Source: Paratinospora sagittata
Taxonomy: Eukaryota; Streptophyta; Magnoliopsida; Ranunculales; Menispermaceae
Assembly (NCBI GenBank): GCA_035771175.1
Contig: CM069596.1
Location: forward strand, 8,296,001-8,360,000
Length of the DNA: 64,000 bases
Direction of reading: 5' to 3'
Shown here: positions 35,401-45,440 of the stretch, piece by piece
How the letters are laid out: each line of letters starts with the position of its first letter
Numbering within the stretch: the stretch's first letter is position 1
Translations under genes and position numbers: made by a program
The notes under the pieces: model-generated
Database searches by the model: none
What the model saw: only the letters and a program-made list of their open reading frames with translations
What the model was told of the DNA's origin: nothing

Positions 35401-36602
35401 TCAGATAAATAAGGGCAAAGGTAAAACCTCAACAAGAGATTAAGAAAAACAACGTATTTAACCGCGTTTCAAAATCAAATTACATAATTATCTTTCTTTG
35501 GAAAGGCATTTTAGCTGAAAAAGGCAAAACAATGCATGCGTAAATAATTGATTAAAAATGAAAAGCCTATGCATGAAAGATGAAACAAACAACAAAAGCT
35601 AACATCAAACTCAAAGTGAACAGAGAATTTCATAAGTTCGTAATTGATTTCTTATTGAGAATTGACTTTGAAAATCTGTACCTTGGGGTCCAATGTCAAG
35701 AGATGAGACTGCTCTTGACTGCTGTATCAATCGTGACAGCATGACTGTAGGCAGTGTAACTGCTCCCAGTAGTATTCCAGATGAAGCGCCTGGCCTGATG
35801 ACGATGTCATTAAAAGAATAAAAACAGAATTCAAATAAAATGCGTAACCAACGTGCATTAAATTAAACACTAAGAAGCATCTCATCTTCAGGTTTACTGA
35901 ATCCATCTCAAAAAGAATAAAAGATCAACTTCTTTTTTTCAAATAGCAATTAAATTATAAAATTGTTTCATTTGAACTCAAAATTGCAAGTCCATCACAA
36001 CAAAACATTTAGACAACCAAAGCCAATTTCCATTAAAAAGACACCAAAATTTTCCTTCAAATTCAAGCTCTTTCAAAGTATGATCACCTTCAAATCATCC
36101 AAAAAGAAAAAAATCACAACCCTAGGCAAAGCTTTAATAAATTCTAAGATTCTTTCCATTTGAACTCAAAATTGCAAGTCAATCACAGCACTACTTAGAC
36201 AACGACAGCCAATTTCCATTTAAAAGACACCAAATTCCTTCAAATTCAAGCTCTTTAAATTTTCGCAACCCTAGCAAAAACTCAAAAAATTCCAAAATCC
36301 AAAACCACAGACAGACACAGAACGCCGAAACAGAACCTCGTCAAATTCCGCACCATTCTCACCGAATTTCCAAACACGCTCAAAAATCCTAACCTGGTCT
36401 TGAAAGGGATCAAGGAGGAGGTGGAATTATCAGCGAAGATCTCGACGAAGAAGCCGGCGAACGCGAGAAGAAAAAGTGCGAGAGCTTCGTAAACGAAAAA
36501 GAGAGGAACGGAGAAGAGAACTCGGGAAATGAAGAGAACAACCACTGCTCTCTCTCCGTTCAACAGTAGAGACATTGTTGCTGCTGCTGCTGCTGCTGCC
36601 AT
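20461..36602 (-). CDS. DOK1: Dolichol kinase, 14 exons, complete
   Basis: Dolichol kinase uses CTP to phosphorylate dolichol in the ER membrane, giving the lipid carrier for N-glycan, GPI-anchor and mannosylation precursors. Exons: 36602-36394, 35794-35682, 35375-35169, 34486-34382, 27587-27517, 27405-27325, 26837-26608, 26264-26075, 25968-25903, 23626-23538, 23439-23325, 21391-21340, 21241-21141, 20574-20461. All introns are GT-AG and phases match throughout, giving 1743 nt or 580 aa, normal for plant enzymes. The chain is a series of hydrophobic segments. The conserved C-terminal kinase region is seen as RPLAPFAGILSLGIGDTM (ending near residue 492), then GHKYGVLRWSKTGKK, then TVEGTAAGITS. 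The start chosen, ATG at 36602, sits in GCCGCCATGGC; an in-frame ATG at 36668 would add 22 residues. Intron 4 is 6.8 kb and TE-rich. No broken exon is seen. The symbol follows Arabidopsis DOK1/EVN usage. Confidence 0.93.
22088..22385 (+). pseudogene. LINE C-terminal (zf-RVT) remnant in intron 11
   Basis: Plus-strand codons in shifting frames resemble the zinc-binding tail of plant LINE ORF2. There is a HCPFVQGLWVKW-like segment near 22100, then WSVWKERNK near 22240, and an FEGEESSVGRIWESSHLLASF-type stretch near 22290-22350, broken by frameshifts and stops. It lies antisense in dolichol kinase intron 11 (23324-21392). Confidence 0.6.
23772..24035. mobile_element. hAT-type MITE, 264 bp, TSD CTACTCAG
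   Basis: Perfect 15-bp terminal inverted repeats CAGTGTTGTCAAGGC are flanked by identical 8-bp duplications CTACTCAG (23764-23771 and 24036-24043). The element is non-coding, with a (TA)n patch near 23918-23930 and a T run near 23998-24010. Eight-base duplications and CA...TG ends identify the hAT superfamily. It lies in intron 9 of dolichol kinase. Confidence 0.93.
24265..24889. mobile_element. hAT-type MITE, 625 bp, TSD GGTCRGAC
   Basis: Terminal inverted repeats start CAGTGTTTTTAAGGCG and, from the other end, CTGTGTTTTCAAGGCG. They are flanked by GGTCGGAC (24257-24264) and GGTCAGAC (24890-24897), an 8-bp duplication with one substitution. Subterminal GCCTAGGC/CGCCTAG motifs recur. A run of about 18 C residues lies near 24406-24424. 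Same intron as the 264-bp MITE and similar termini, so probably a related family. Confidence 0.88.
26985..27190 (-). repeat. Possible LTR remnant in intron 6
   Basis: A stretch with TATTTATAGAAATCTAAGTTACC, then AACTAAAATCCCAC and CTGCTAAAATAAAA, resembles the LTR at 62296-62642 in order and spacing, but is diverged and has no clear ends. Called by eye only. Confidence 0.3.
28431..28773. mobile_element. hAT-type MITE inside the palindrome, TSD GTCTTAGC
   Basis: The 343-bp element is flanked by identical GTCTTAGC (28423-28430 and 28774-28781). Its ends CACTATTGTCAAAATC and, reversed, CATAGTAGTTAGAATC are imperfect terminal inverted repeats. The interior is packed with GATTC/GAATC words. Removing it restores continuity of the surrounding palindrome arm, so it inserted later. 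Confidence 0.85.
28838..28923. repeat. Small hairpin at the palindrome centre
   Basis: CACGTGATGTGATATTTTAAATAATT and its near-perfect reverse complement ending CATCACGTG are separated by about 34 bases. It lies in the unpaired centre of the larger inverted repeat and may be a separate tiny MITE. Confidence 0.7.
29630..29665 (+). other. Helitron-like 3' terminal hairpin (possible)
   Basis: CCCACGCAACGCATGGG forms a short stem-loop followed about ten bases later by CTTG and T. Plant Helitrons usually end with such a hairpin followed by CTRR and insert before T. The last four bases deviate and no matching 5' TC end was found, so this is only a resemblance. Confidence 0.3.
29724..29925. mobile_element. 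Tourist/Harbinger-like MITE, 202 bp, TSD TTA
   Basis: Ends read GGTTGCGTTTGGTTTGTGAT and, reversed, GGCCGAGTTTGCTTTGTGAT, flanked by TTA on both sides (29721-29723, 29926-29928). Trinucleotide TTA duplications and GGNNNNGTTTGG ends are characteristic of PIF/Harbinger MITEs. It lies in intron 4 of dolichol kinase. Confidence 0.85.
30815..32655. repeat. 1.8 kb inverted repeat (foldback element) in intron 4
   Basis: Arms of about 750-800 bp, roughly 30815-31640 and 31880-32655, are reverse complements. Examples are TTAGCGCTCTAATCTAGGCC against its complement at 32630-32650, and the GTCACTCTGCAA region (30889) against 32565-32580. Each arm contains three tandem 90-bp units. The ~240 bp centre is unpaired. 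The architecture fits a non-autonomous long-TIR transposon (Mutator-like or foldback), but no target duplication could be fixed. An open frame over the left arm (31208-31633) reflects the 90-bp periodicity and is not a gene. Confidence 0.8.
31321..31590. repeat. Three 90-bp tandem units (left arm)
   Basis: TTCTTCCTTAGAAGCTCA-type units begin at 31321, 31411 and 31501, exactly 90 bp apart, each with TTATTAGAAAGGTCA near its end. Reverse-complement versions fill about 31897-32180. Ninety bases being a multiple of three explains the spurious open frame. Confidence 0.88.
32690..34240. other. Intron 4 sequence, mostly unexplained
   Basis: A GC-richer patch at 32690-32960 (TTAGTCCCACATCGAC, then CCAAGTTGGGGGCCCATAGG) resembles TRIM/LTR-type repeats but has no second copy here. 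The rest to 34240 is AT-rich intron with no feature I can support. Confidence 0.35.
36577..36600 (-). repeat. GCA trinucleotide run encoding polyalanine
   Basis: Directly after the chosen dolichol kinase start, about seven GCA codons give a run of Ala. Slippage here would change the length of the N-terminal Ala tract without frameshifting. Confidence 0.85.
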
Positions 36603-36708
36603 GGCGGCGACCGGCCAACGAAGGCCGAGACCAAGCGGAAACGCGCGGGCAAAGAAGACGATGATCATATTGATACCGAACGCGCAAAGAAAAAGGCGGG
36701 CGGGAGCG

Positions 36709-36795
36709 CGTGACGTCACGTGCTTGGAAGCCAAGTCGTTCCAATCTGACGTGGATTTGTCTTACGCCTACGGCGTCATTGTTCGTATATATAAC
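36709..36795 (-). promoter_or_regulatory. Dolichol kinase 5' region: CRE/G-box, CCAAT, TATA-like
   Basis: Upstream of the kinase ATG are CGTGACGTCACGTGC (36709-36723; a TGACGTCA palindrome overlapping a CACGTG G-box), CCAAT next to TGACGTGG (36741-36754), and a TATATATA stretch (36786-36793). ACGT-core sites bind bZIP factors, and the TGACGTGG/CCAAT combination is of the kind used by plant unfolded-protein-response bZIPs. The motifs are seen; any regulation is inference, and the transcription start is unknown. Confidence 0.5.
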
Positions 36796-36895
36796 GAATC
36801 AAAGCACGCCATGTCGGCAACAGAACATGAACTGCTTGAACAATTATTTGGAGAATGCTAATGGAATTTTTTAATCGGTAATAAATAATTCAATG

Positions 36896-36896
36896 A

Positions 36897-36946
<50 letters not shown>
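36896..36946. repeat. (TA)n microsatellite
   Basis: About 50 bases of uninterrupted AT dinucleotides follow the kinase 5' flank. The surrounding 36850-37330 is AT-rich intergenic sequence with nothing else recognised. Confidence 0.95.
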
Positions 36947-36949
<3 letters not shown>

Positions 36950-37339
36950 TACATATAATTATAATATTTTATAATTAAATTAATATTTTTTTAACCACGT
37001 AATATTTTGTTTTAAATTACTCAATTTTCTAGAATAAACAATGTGTCATATGTAATGTGTGTGTGATATATGCTAATTTAAAATACTTAAAACTTGAGTA
37101 TGGTATGTAGTGCTCTTCTAATTGTTATTTATTATAGTTGTTGTTGTTATTAAAATAAAATTTATTTTTTAATTAAAATAAAAGGTTTTCTTTTTTATTA
37201 ATCTATTGTATTTGTTATATTAAATAATTATGTACATAGAAATTATTTTAAATCAATGAATCATAAATAAAAATAGTCCTAACTATTATTTTAAAGAACA
37301 AATGCTCATATCAAGCTTCAATAGGGCTATAATAAGCTC

Positions 37340-37720
37340 TAATAAAGGGCATAACAATTCCTCCTCTGGGTTCACAAGAGATTTGAATCTTTTATCTTGA
37401 CATGAGAGAGGTAGATGTCAAACGGGTGAGTTGTGAGTCATTAGTTAAAATAAAAGGTTAAAATTGTCTATTTTTCACTTGAACAAGGTTAAATTGAACA
37501 AACTTGAAAAAAAAAAAAAAAAAAGAGTTATGAACTCTCGCTCCGGTAGGGTAGATGTGGCATTTGTTCAGAAAAAATTCTTTGTGTTTAGAGCTATGTT
37601 TGGGCTACCTATATACTAACGGAAAGACATCACTCTCCTTTTGTTGAGGCTTGGCCCTAAGGTTAGTTGATGCTCTTAAGTTGGGTTGGATACCCTATGT
37701 TACTAAAAAAAATCAAAAAA
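37340..37720. mobile_element. SINE-like remnant (possible)
   Basis: A block near 37540-37720 contains GTGTTTAGAGCTATGTTTGGGCTACC, TTGTTGAGGCTTGGCCCTAAGG and an A-rich end. It is similar in layout to the 3' half of the SINE-like copy at 39650-39900. A B-box-like GGTTCACAAGAGATTTGAATC lies upstream on the other strand near 37370. Edges and orientation are uncertain. Confidence 0.3.
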
Positions 37721-38095
37721 TATTAAAAAGAAGAAGCTAAAATAGGTTTTATGTAGTTAGGAAAAGTTTATTGTATTGAACTATTACATTATAGTTTACA
37801 CCTCTAAAAAAATATATTTTAAATTTTAAAAATATTAATAAGATTTTAAAGAGAAAGAGAGAGAGAGAGATCAGGGGTCGGCATAATTATAAGAGATGCA
37901 CGTAGCAGAGTTGTCGTAGCAATGGCAAAAATTTTCAAATGCTCCTTCTCAATGCTATTTATGAAGGAATCAAGTTAGCAACAAATACCAAGGTACATAT
38001 TGTACTTCGGATGATAGATGATCATAAGCAATAAAGACAATTATATGAATGAAAATACAACTTTGGATCATGTGAGGCAATCCAATAGTGTATGT

Positions 38096-38663
38096 GAGTG
38101 ATGTATACTTGGGTTGGGTCGGATCGGATTGAAGTCAAATATCAACTCAACTCAATCAAGTCGAGTTGTAAAAATTTTAAGCCAATCCAACTCAATAGGA
38201 CCCATAAACCTAACCCAATAACTTCGGGTTGGTTCGGGTTGGGTTAATTGAGTTGGTCTACTTTAATGTATTGATTCTAAATTTTTATTTCTTATGCTAA
38301 TTTTTAAGTCAAATATGTCTATAAAATCTTTAAATCAAATATGAATATAAATATAATTTCAAATCATGTTTTCATTCATGTTATTTTAATCATGAGATTT
38401 TATGTGATCCAATAACAATAGGTAACTCTAATAAAAAAGCTAACTAGAGAAATACTTAATATTTTTGATGAGTTTGGGTTGGTTCGGGTTGACCGGGTTC
38501 ATGATTTGTAAAATCTTGACCCAACCTAAACTTGATATGGTTGCTAATTTCTATCCCAACCCAATCTAATTTAATAGAAAAACCCAACTCAATGTAAGGT
38601 TTGGATTGGTCGGGTTAATCGAATTGGTTGGGTTAATCAGGTTAGTTGGTAGGATGAACACTC
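38096..38663. mobile_element. hAT-like MITE, 568 bp, rich in GGGTTGGG
   Basis: Ends read GAGTGATGTATACTTGG and, reversed, GAGTGTTCATCCTACC. They are flanked by GTGTATGT (38088-38095) and GTGTATAT (38664-38671), an 8-bp duplication with one change. The interior carries many GGTTCGGGTTGGGTT and complementary AACCCAA words, typical of a widespread plant hAT MITE group whose ends contain TGTTCATCC. Confidence 0.72.
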
Positions 38664-39649
38664 GTGTATATAGTAAATGTCAATGTAGCTTTACTCTATC
38701 GATATAGATGATTATATATATGACTGCTCAAAGTCAGGTAGACAAGTAACAAAGACCATGTATGACTCTAAAAAAAAAAAAATCAAAACAAAAACCAAAC
38801 AAAATCCTCTTCCTACAATATTAATAATTGTAAAAATCAACAAATTATGTGACATTAATAATATTAACACTTATCCAAAGGACAAGAGTGATGTTCCTTG
38901 ACATGTTGATAAAAGCTTTGAGCTAAAGTTATCGGACTATTATATATTTTTTAAAAAGTTTTTCGGAGGTTAGTTAATTATGGTAGCCATGAAAACCCGA
39001 CTAGGTTGTAAGGTTGTTGGCCAACTAGAACTAGTTGTTACATGTGCTCAATAGGAGCCTAGCTGTGAAGCCTTTTCCATAAAATCCTCATCTTTCTATC
39101 TTTCTTGATCTGGGTATCTCTTTTGTAATTAATCTTAAGTTGATTAATTTCAATATATCTTTTCAATCATTATAAAGTTTTCGCTTTTATTCTTGGATCT
39201 TCTTCAACGTTCACTTGACTAATTATTGTCAAAGAGCTTAGTTAAGAAACAAGTTAAATAAAAAGGGTATACTATGTACGTGAGACTTATTATTTCTTTC
39301 AAAGAGTATGTGACTCAGTATAAAGAGTGATGTACACGACCTAATTTCAATACTAGAGAGATTATTTTTGAATTCGAACTTATGACTTTCAAGTCTCAAT
39401 GAAGCAATCTTGCCCTAATTCCCATACTTCTTAGTTCACAATTAGGTTAAGAGGCATCCTACCACCCCAAGGGTTTAGGCATAATGGATCACCCAATCCA
39501 AAATTAGGCCTAGCATTCTATACCTCCACTTAGTTTTTGTGCCATCTTTAAAGTATCTCAATCGCATTGCCCTCTTTTTTTCTTTTTGTTTTTAAATAAA
39601 AAAAATAAGAAAGAAAATGTACCAAATAAAGATGGTTTTGAATTACTGA

Positions 39650-39900
39650 ACAAGATGGCGAAGTAGTTAGAGTTCGTACTCATGATTAATAAGGACGTAG
39701 TTCAAGTTTTATTGTCAGGTGGGATACTGGAAGCGGCCTTTTTGTTTGAAAAAAAATCTCTTGCACCGTAGATTATGTGTGGGGGCACCTATACACCTAT
39801 GGGAGATACCTTTCTCTCCCCTCATTAGGGCTTACATCTGAAGATTAGTCAGTGCGCGCAAGCTGCCTTGAAAACCCACATTACGAAAAAAAGAAGAAGA
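39650..39900 (+). mobile_element. tRNA-derived SINE (probable)
   Basis: A-box-like TGGCGAAGTAG near 39656 and a B-box-like AGTTCAAGTTT about 45 bases on are followed by a ~180 bp body and an A-rich tail (CGAAAAAAAGAAGAAG, near 39886-39900). No convincing target duplication was found. It abuts the 5' side of the LINE. Confidence 0.5.
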
Positions 39901-39993
39901 GATTTTCGTTAGGGATGAACTTAAATATTAATGAATATATATTTTTTTATTTTGCTATCTTTAAACAATTAATTGATATATATACAAATAAAG

Positions 39994-42900
39994 ATGGCGA
40001 GCTCCTCTGGCGGAACGAGGGCGACTAGGGCTAGTGTTGGTAATGGTAAGTCGGCTTTGTTAGGGGTTATCGATGATGGCAATCCCAAATCAGAAGGTGA
40101 TGCTGGTTTGACTAATCCTTCTGCTAAAAGTTCAAAATCTTGGCGGAATTTGTTCTCTAATTTCTCTCCGGATGAAGGGTTGGCGCTGGATTTTTTTGCC
40201 CCTGAAAATATTTTTGGGAAAAAGGTTGCTTGTTGTCCGGCGGAGGTTGTTCAACAAAGCATTGATGAATGACGATACTCCCTTGTGGGCTATTTCATGG
40301 GAAAGAGACCTTCATTCCAAATGGTTGATGTTTTTGCTCGTAAAGTATAGAAAGTGATGGGAAATCTAAACATCAAGACTCTAGGTAATGGTATCTTCTT
40401 GTTCTGTTTTAATAGAGAAGAAGATCTAAGTGGTGTGCTGGAAGGGGGCCTTTGGCATATTGCTAAAAATCTCTTAATCCTGAGAAAGTGGTCTCTTTCG
40501 ATGGATTTGTCTAAACTTGATTTATCTTCTATCCCTCTATGGGTTTCATTTCCATACCTTCCTCTTCATCTCTGGTCTCAACAAGCTTTGAGTAGAATCT
40601 CAAGTGTCCTTGGTTGCCCTCTCTTCACCGACAGACCCACAAAACAACGCTTGCGACTTGGGTATGCTAGGGAGTGCATTGAAGTGGAAGTGGAAGCTTT
40701 GTCCCACGATGATATTTCAATCAAGACGGACAACCTGTCTTTTTTGATTGGACCCTTCCCCATTGCACCTCTTGTATGGTGTTTGGGCACAATTCTAAGC
40801 AATGCCCCTCATGTGGGCAAGGAAGAAAATCTTCAATGGAGGGTTAAACTCCAAGAGACAAAAGACGGTTGGGAGGATGAAACCTTGAAGGATGTTGAGT
40901 CCCTTGCTGGCACAAATAAGACTGTGATTGGTGACATTGGTATTGTATCTAGTGAGGCTTTGGGTTTGGATGAATATAAGAATCCGATCCTGGAAACTGG
41001 CCTTCCTCTTAGGGTAAATGATTCAGTTGCCCCTCATCAAGAGATGTCAAGTTCTAGCTTCTGTCCCACAGAAGGATTGGGTTCTAGCCCTATTGCTGGA
41101 CCTAACCTTGCTACCGAGCATATTCAATTTACTTCGCTAATTGGGAATGAACTTGATATCCAAGGGATTGAAGTTGCCATTATGGAGGGTGTTCATGTTA
41201 ATGTTTCTAATAAAACTCCTTCAGCTGGCGAAAGATGTGATTCCCCATCCCTAGTTAAAAACATTTCTAAGAAAGTATCTTCTTCAAACAGTGGGAAATC
41301 ATCGCCTGCCACATCAGTATCCTTTGGGGTTAAGAAAAAGGCTACTAGAGCCAAAAAAAGCTTCAGGAAATATAAATGTAGATTGCCTGTTGGAATGTCA
41401 GGGGTTTGAATTCCCTTCCTAGAATAAAAGAAATTAGAGATATGATTAGAACTGAAAAACTCTTTTTGATTATTTTGGTTGAGACTCAGGTTAAACCTCT
41501 CAACACCCTTTTTGTTCAAAAAAAGATTGCTAGAAATTGGGATTGGTGTGATAACAATTTCACTGGGGATTATGGTAGAATTTGGATTGAGTGGGATGCT
41601 TCAGTGTGCTTTTTTCAGATGAGGAGCTGTGATGCTCAGTGGATTTCTGGGAAAATTGGTTTTCAGGAGGACATCCCAAGTTTCCAGATTAGTGGTATTT
41701 ATGGTGATAATATCCAGATTGGTAGAAGAAACCTTTAGAACTTTATGAAGTCTTCTATTGATTCTAATCCTTGGTTGAGTATGGGGGATTTCAATATTGT
41801 CAGATTTTCTCATGAGAAAGATGGGGGCTTGCCTCCTTATAATGATGTCATGGGGAATTTGAGGAAGCTATTAGATCTTCTAATCTCCTAGACCTTATTT
41901 GGACTGGTTGCAAATATACTTGGTCTAATAACCAAATTGGGGAGAGGAAAGTTAGTTGTAAACTGGACAGGGTTCTTGTCAACCAGGAATGGTGTGGTGC
42001 CTTTGGTGGTTCTGATTCAGTTGTAGGTCTTCGTGCTACTTTTGATCATGCTCCTTTTATTACAAGGTTGATTAAGGATTTTGACTTTGGTCCTAAACAT
42101 CCTCAATTTCTTGAGGTTATCAAGGATAGTTGGAAAATTGGATTCTATAAATCCCCCCAATTGATTGTGGCTTATAAAATTAGGAATGTCAAAGTTGCTC
42201 TCAAGAAGTGGAACAAGGAGACTTTTGGCCTTATTGATTCAAGAATTGCTAATGTTAAAAAGGACTTAATGTCGATTCAGAGTAGATTGGAGCTGAATAT
42301 TGACAATGCCTCTCTTGCCTCAGAAGAGTTGATTCTAAAGAATCAACTTCATGATGAATTGTGTTTGGAGGAATCCTTCTGGAGACAAAAATCTAGAGTT
42401 AGATGGCTTAAAGAAGGGGATAGCAATATTTCTTTCTTCCATTCTTCTGTCAAGATTAGAAGACACTATAATCAGATTCGTTCTATCTCCACCGATGGGG
42501 GTATTGTTTTGGAGTCTGCAAGGTTATCAAAGATTACATCTTTGATCACTTCTTGCTTACTTTGGGTAGCTCTGGTACCTCTAGTGGCGAGTGGGACTCT
42601 TGGAATTTACCTTTGATTTCTAATGATTCTGTTGATTTCTTTGGTTGAGGATATTAAGGAGGAGGAGATTATTCGGGATATTGATGAGGTGGCTCGAGAT
42701 AAGGCTCTTGTCCTGATGGCATGAATGCAAATTTTTTCCATTTTTCTTGGGACATCATTAAGAAAGATGTGATCAGTGCTATAAAGGATTTCTTTTCTAA
42801 GGGTCTCTTGTTAAGGGAGCTAAATGCATCTCTCTCATTCCTAAATTCCCTGGTGCTAAATTGGTCTTAAATTTTAGGCTTATTGCTCTTTACAACACAA

Positions 42901-45440
42901 TCTATAAGTTCATTGCAATTGAAGATTGCTTGTGCAAATATTGTTAGTATTAACCAAGCTGCCTTTATTAAAGGGCGCTCGATACAAGATAACATTCTTC
43001 TTGCCCATGAGATTGTAAAAGGTTGGAACAATTTGACTTCCCCCCCAAGCACAATTCTGAAGGTGGATTTGAAAAAGGCCTATGACTCTATTAATTGGAG
43101 CTTCTAGTCTGGTGTGCTAACCAAAATGGGATTCCCTCAAGTTTTCATAAACTGGATCCAACAATGTGTCTTTACCACTTCTTTTGTTGTTCTGGTAAAT
43201 GGCTCTCCTTTTCACCTTGGCTATGGAAGGTCTTTCTTCCCTTATCAATGATTATGTTCGGATGGGCAGGTTAGCCCTCCCCAAGTGTTGTTCCTCTATC
43301 TCGCACTTGTTTTTTTGCTAATGACATCCTCATTTTTTTGGATCCCAAAATGGACTGTGTTACTGAAATAAAAAAAAATTCAGTACTTTCAAGGATGCTT
43401 CTGGTCTAGACATCAGTGCTCACAAGTCCAATGTTCGTTCTCCCAATAAGGATTATCTTGCTAATTGTATTGGTTTCCAGATTGCTTCCCTTTCAATTAA
43501 GTATTTAGGTCTCCCTCTTTCTTTTGGAAAGCTCCTCTTTAGTGATTGTTGCCCTATTTTTGATAAATTGAACGACTCCTTCAAGAATGGAAGGCCAACT
43601 TGATTTCTATGGTTGGGAGAGTGGTTCTGATTAGGCATGTTCTGCAGGCTGGTTACCTTTATTGGCCCAGTTGTTTTGCTCTTCCTCGAAGGGCTTTCAA
43701 AGAGCTTGAGAGGATCATGGCTTCCTTTTTTTATTGCAACAAGAGGTTTCATCAAGTCAGTTGGAGGTTTATCTGTCGGCCTCTCCATGAGGGTGGTCTC
43801 AACAATCGGAGAGTTAAGGATGTTAACACTGCTGCGTCTATGAAGTTGTTTTGGAAAATTGCTTCTCATAAAGCTAGTATCTAGGTCTCTTGGGTTCAAA
43901 CTAATTACTTAAAGAGGGATAAAATTTGGACTTGTCTAATGCCGACTCATGCTTCTTGATGTTGGAGGAAGCTCCTAAATCTGCGTGATCTGATGACGCA
44001 TCATTTCAAAATTCTTGTTGGGAATGGTAGATCTGTTACGGTGTCTTTTGATCCTTGGTGTCCTTTGGGTTATTTGGTGTCTATTCTTGGTGAAAACTGT
44101 CGAAGAGGCTCCAACCTTGAGAGATATGCAACCCTTCATGCTATTGGTAACAATCCTCCCCCTCTAATTGTGAATTTTATTGATTCCCTTTCTCCTTCAA
44201 ATGCTTTGCCTTCTTATGTAGATGATATGAGTATTTGGAGTCTTGCTTCTAATGGTGAGTTCTCTATGGGCTCCGCCTGGGACATTGTTCGTAAAAAATT
44301 TCCTAAATTTAGCTGATTTGATCTGATATCGTTCAAGGGTTTCAATCCTAAACATGCCCTCACTCTCTGGAAGCTTTCTCTGGGTCGGTTACCTACTACT
44401 GACAGATTATCTAGGATGAGAATTCCTCTTGACTCAAACTATGTCTTGTGTTGGAATTGTAAAGAGTCTCAACACCACCTTTTCTTTAAGTGCCCTTTTG
44501 CTAATCTCATTTGGCAGGCTGTTGCTCTCCCCATAGAAGAAGACGCTTTTGTTGGAAGAAAAAGGGAAAGTGGATTATTGATCACTGTAACTCCTTTTCC
44601 CATATCAACGATGTTATCAAAAGTGCTTTTGCTGCCACTGTGTACCACATATGGTGGGAACGTAATAAAAGAAGGTTCTCCAGCAATGTTAGGTCCTTAA
44701 ATGTCATTATTAAGGACATTGATTTTGAGATTGCTTCTAAATATTCTGGTATCCGTATTGAAAATGGCTGCTCTCATTGGGTTAGATATGTGGCATGTGA
44801 ATGGAACCTGGATGTTGTTTGGCAAGAGAGTATCCCTCTCTATGTGAAGTGGCATCCCCCACCCAATGGATGTCTTTCTTTGAATTGTGATGACTCTTTT
44901 TCCTCTCTGAGATCTAGTTATGGTGGTTTAATTAGAAATTGTAATGGTTCTCCAGTGCTCGCCTATGCCCGGTGCTTCTCACCTTTCTTCGGTCATCAAA
45001 GTTGAAGTCAAAGCTATGCAAGTTGGTCTCTCAATTCTTAGATCTATTAGTGCCACCTTAGTGTGCATTCAAAGTGACTCTAAACTATTGGTCTCATGGG
45101 TGTTAAGTATGAAGAATAACCCTTGGAGTATCCTTCCTATGATGTATGTAATGCATGATGATCTTAATAGTTTCAGAAATTAGACATGCTCCCACTGCTT
45201 CCGGGAATCCAATGCGACTATTGATTGGTTGGCGGCGATCATCCCAACAGATGGTTTGTTTTTGTTTAGTCCGTCGGAATTTTCCCAATTCCTCTCTTCT
45301 CTTGTGGATAACGATAAATTAGGGTCTCTATTTGTAAGGAATATGTAGGTCCTCTCCTTTTCCTTTCGCGTTCTGTCTTTGTACAGTTTTTGGTGCCTTT
45401 TCTTTTTATATATTATTCGTTTCCTATAAAAAAAAAAACG
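39994..45440 (+). pseudogene. Plant L1-type LINE, ORF1 and ORF2, decayed
   Basis: Non-LTR retrotransposon. ORF1 (39994-41409) starts MASSSGGTRATR and carries a DUF4283-like domain (LWHIAKNLLILRKW, PLHLWSQQALS). It is broken by TGA at 40270 and TAG at 40348. Its zinc knuckle CTSCMVFGHNSKQC (40764-40805) is now in another frame. ORF2 begins near 41385 with an APE-type endonuclease (WNVRGLNS; GDFN near 41788). It continues with reverse transcriptase (AAFIKGRSIQDNILLAHE near 42958; the catalytic FADD box reads FAND near 43315), a zf-RVT region (CWNC...HHLFFKCPF near 44450) and a C-terminal RNase H-like domain (44850-45345). A pyrimidine-rich end and A tract (45427-45440) close it. Many frameshifts make it inactive. 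Overlapping shadow frames are ignored. Confidence 0.9.

Noticed and set aside
36394..36734. Longer N-terminus for dolichol kinase starting at 36734
   Set aside because: The codon there is TTG, not ATG. The first in-frame ATGs are at 36668 and 36602, and the latter has an excellent start context and gives the usual protein length.
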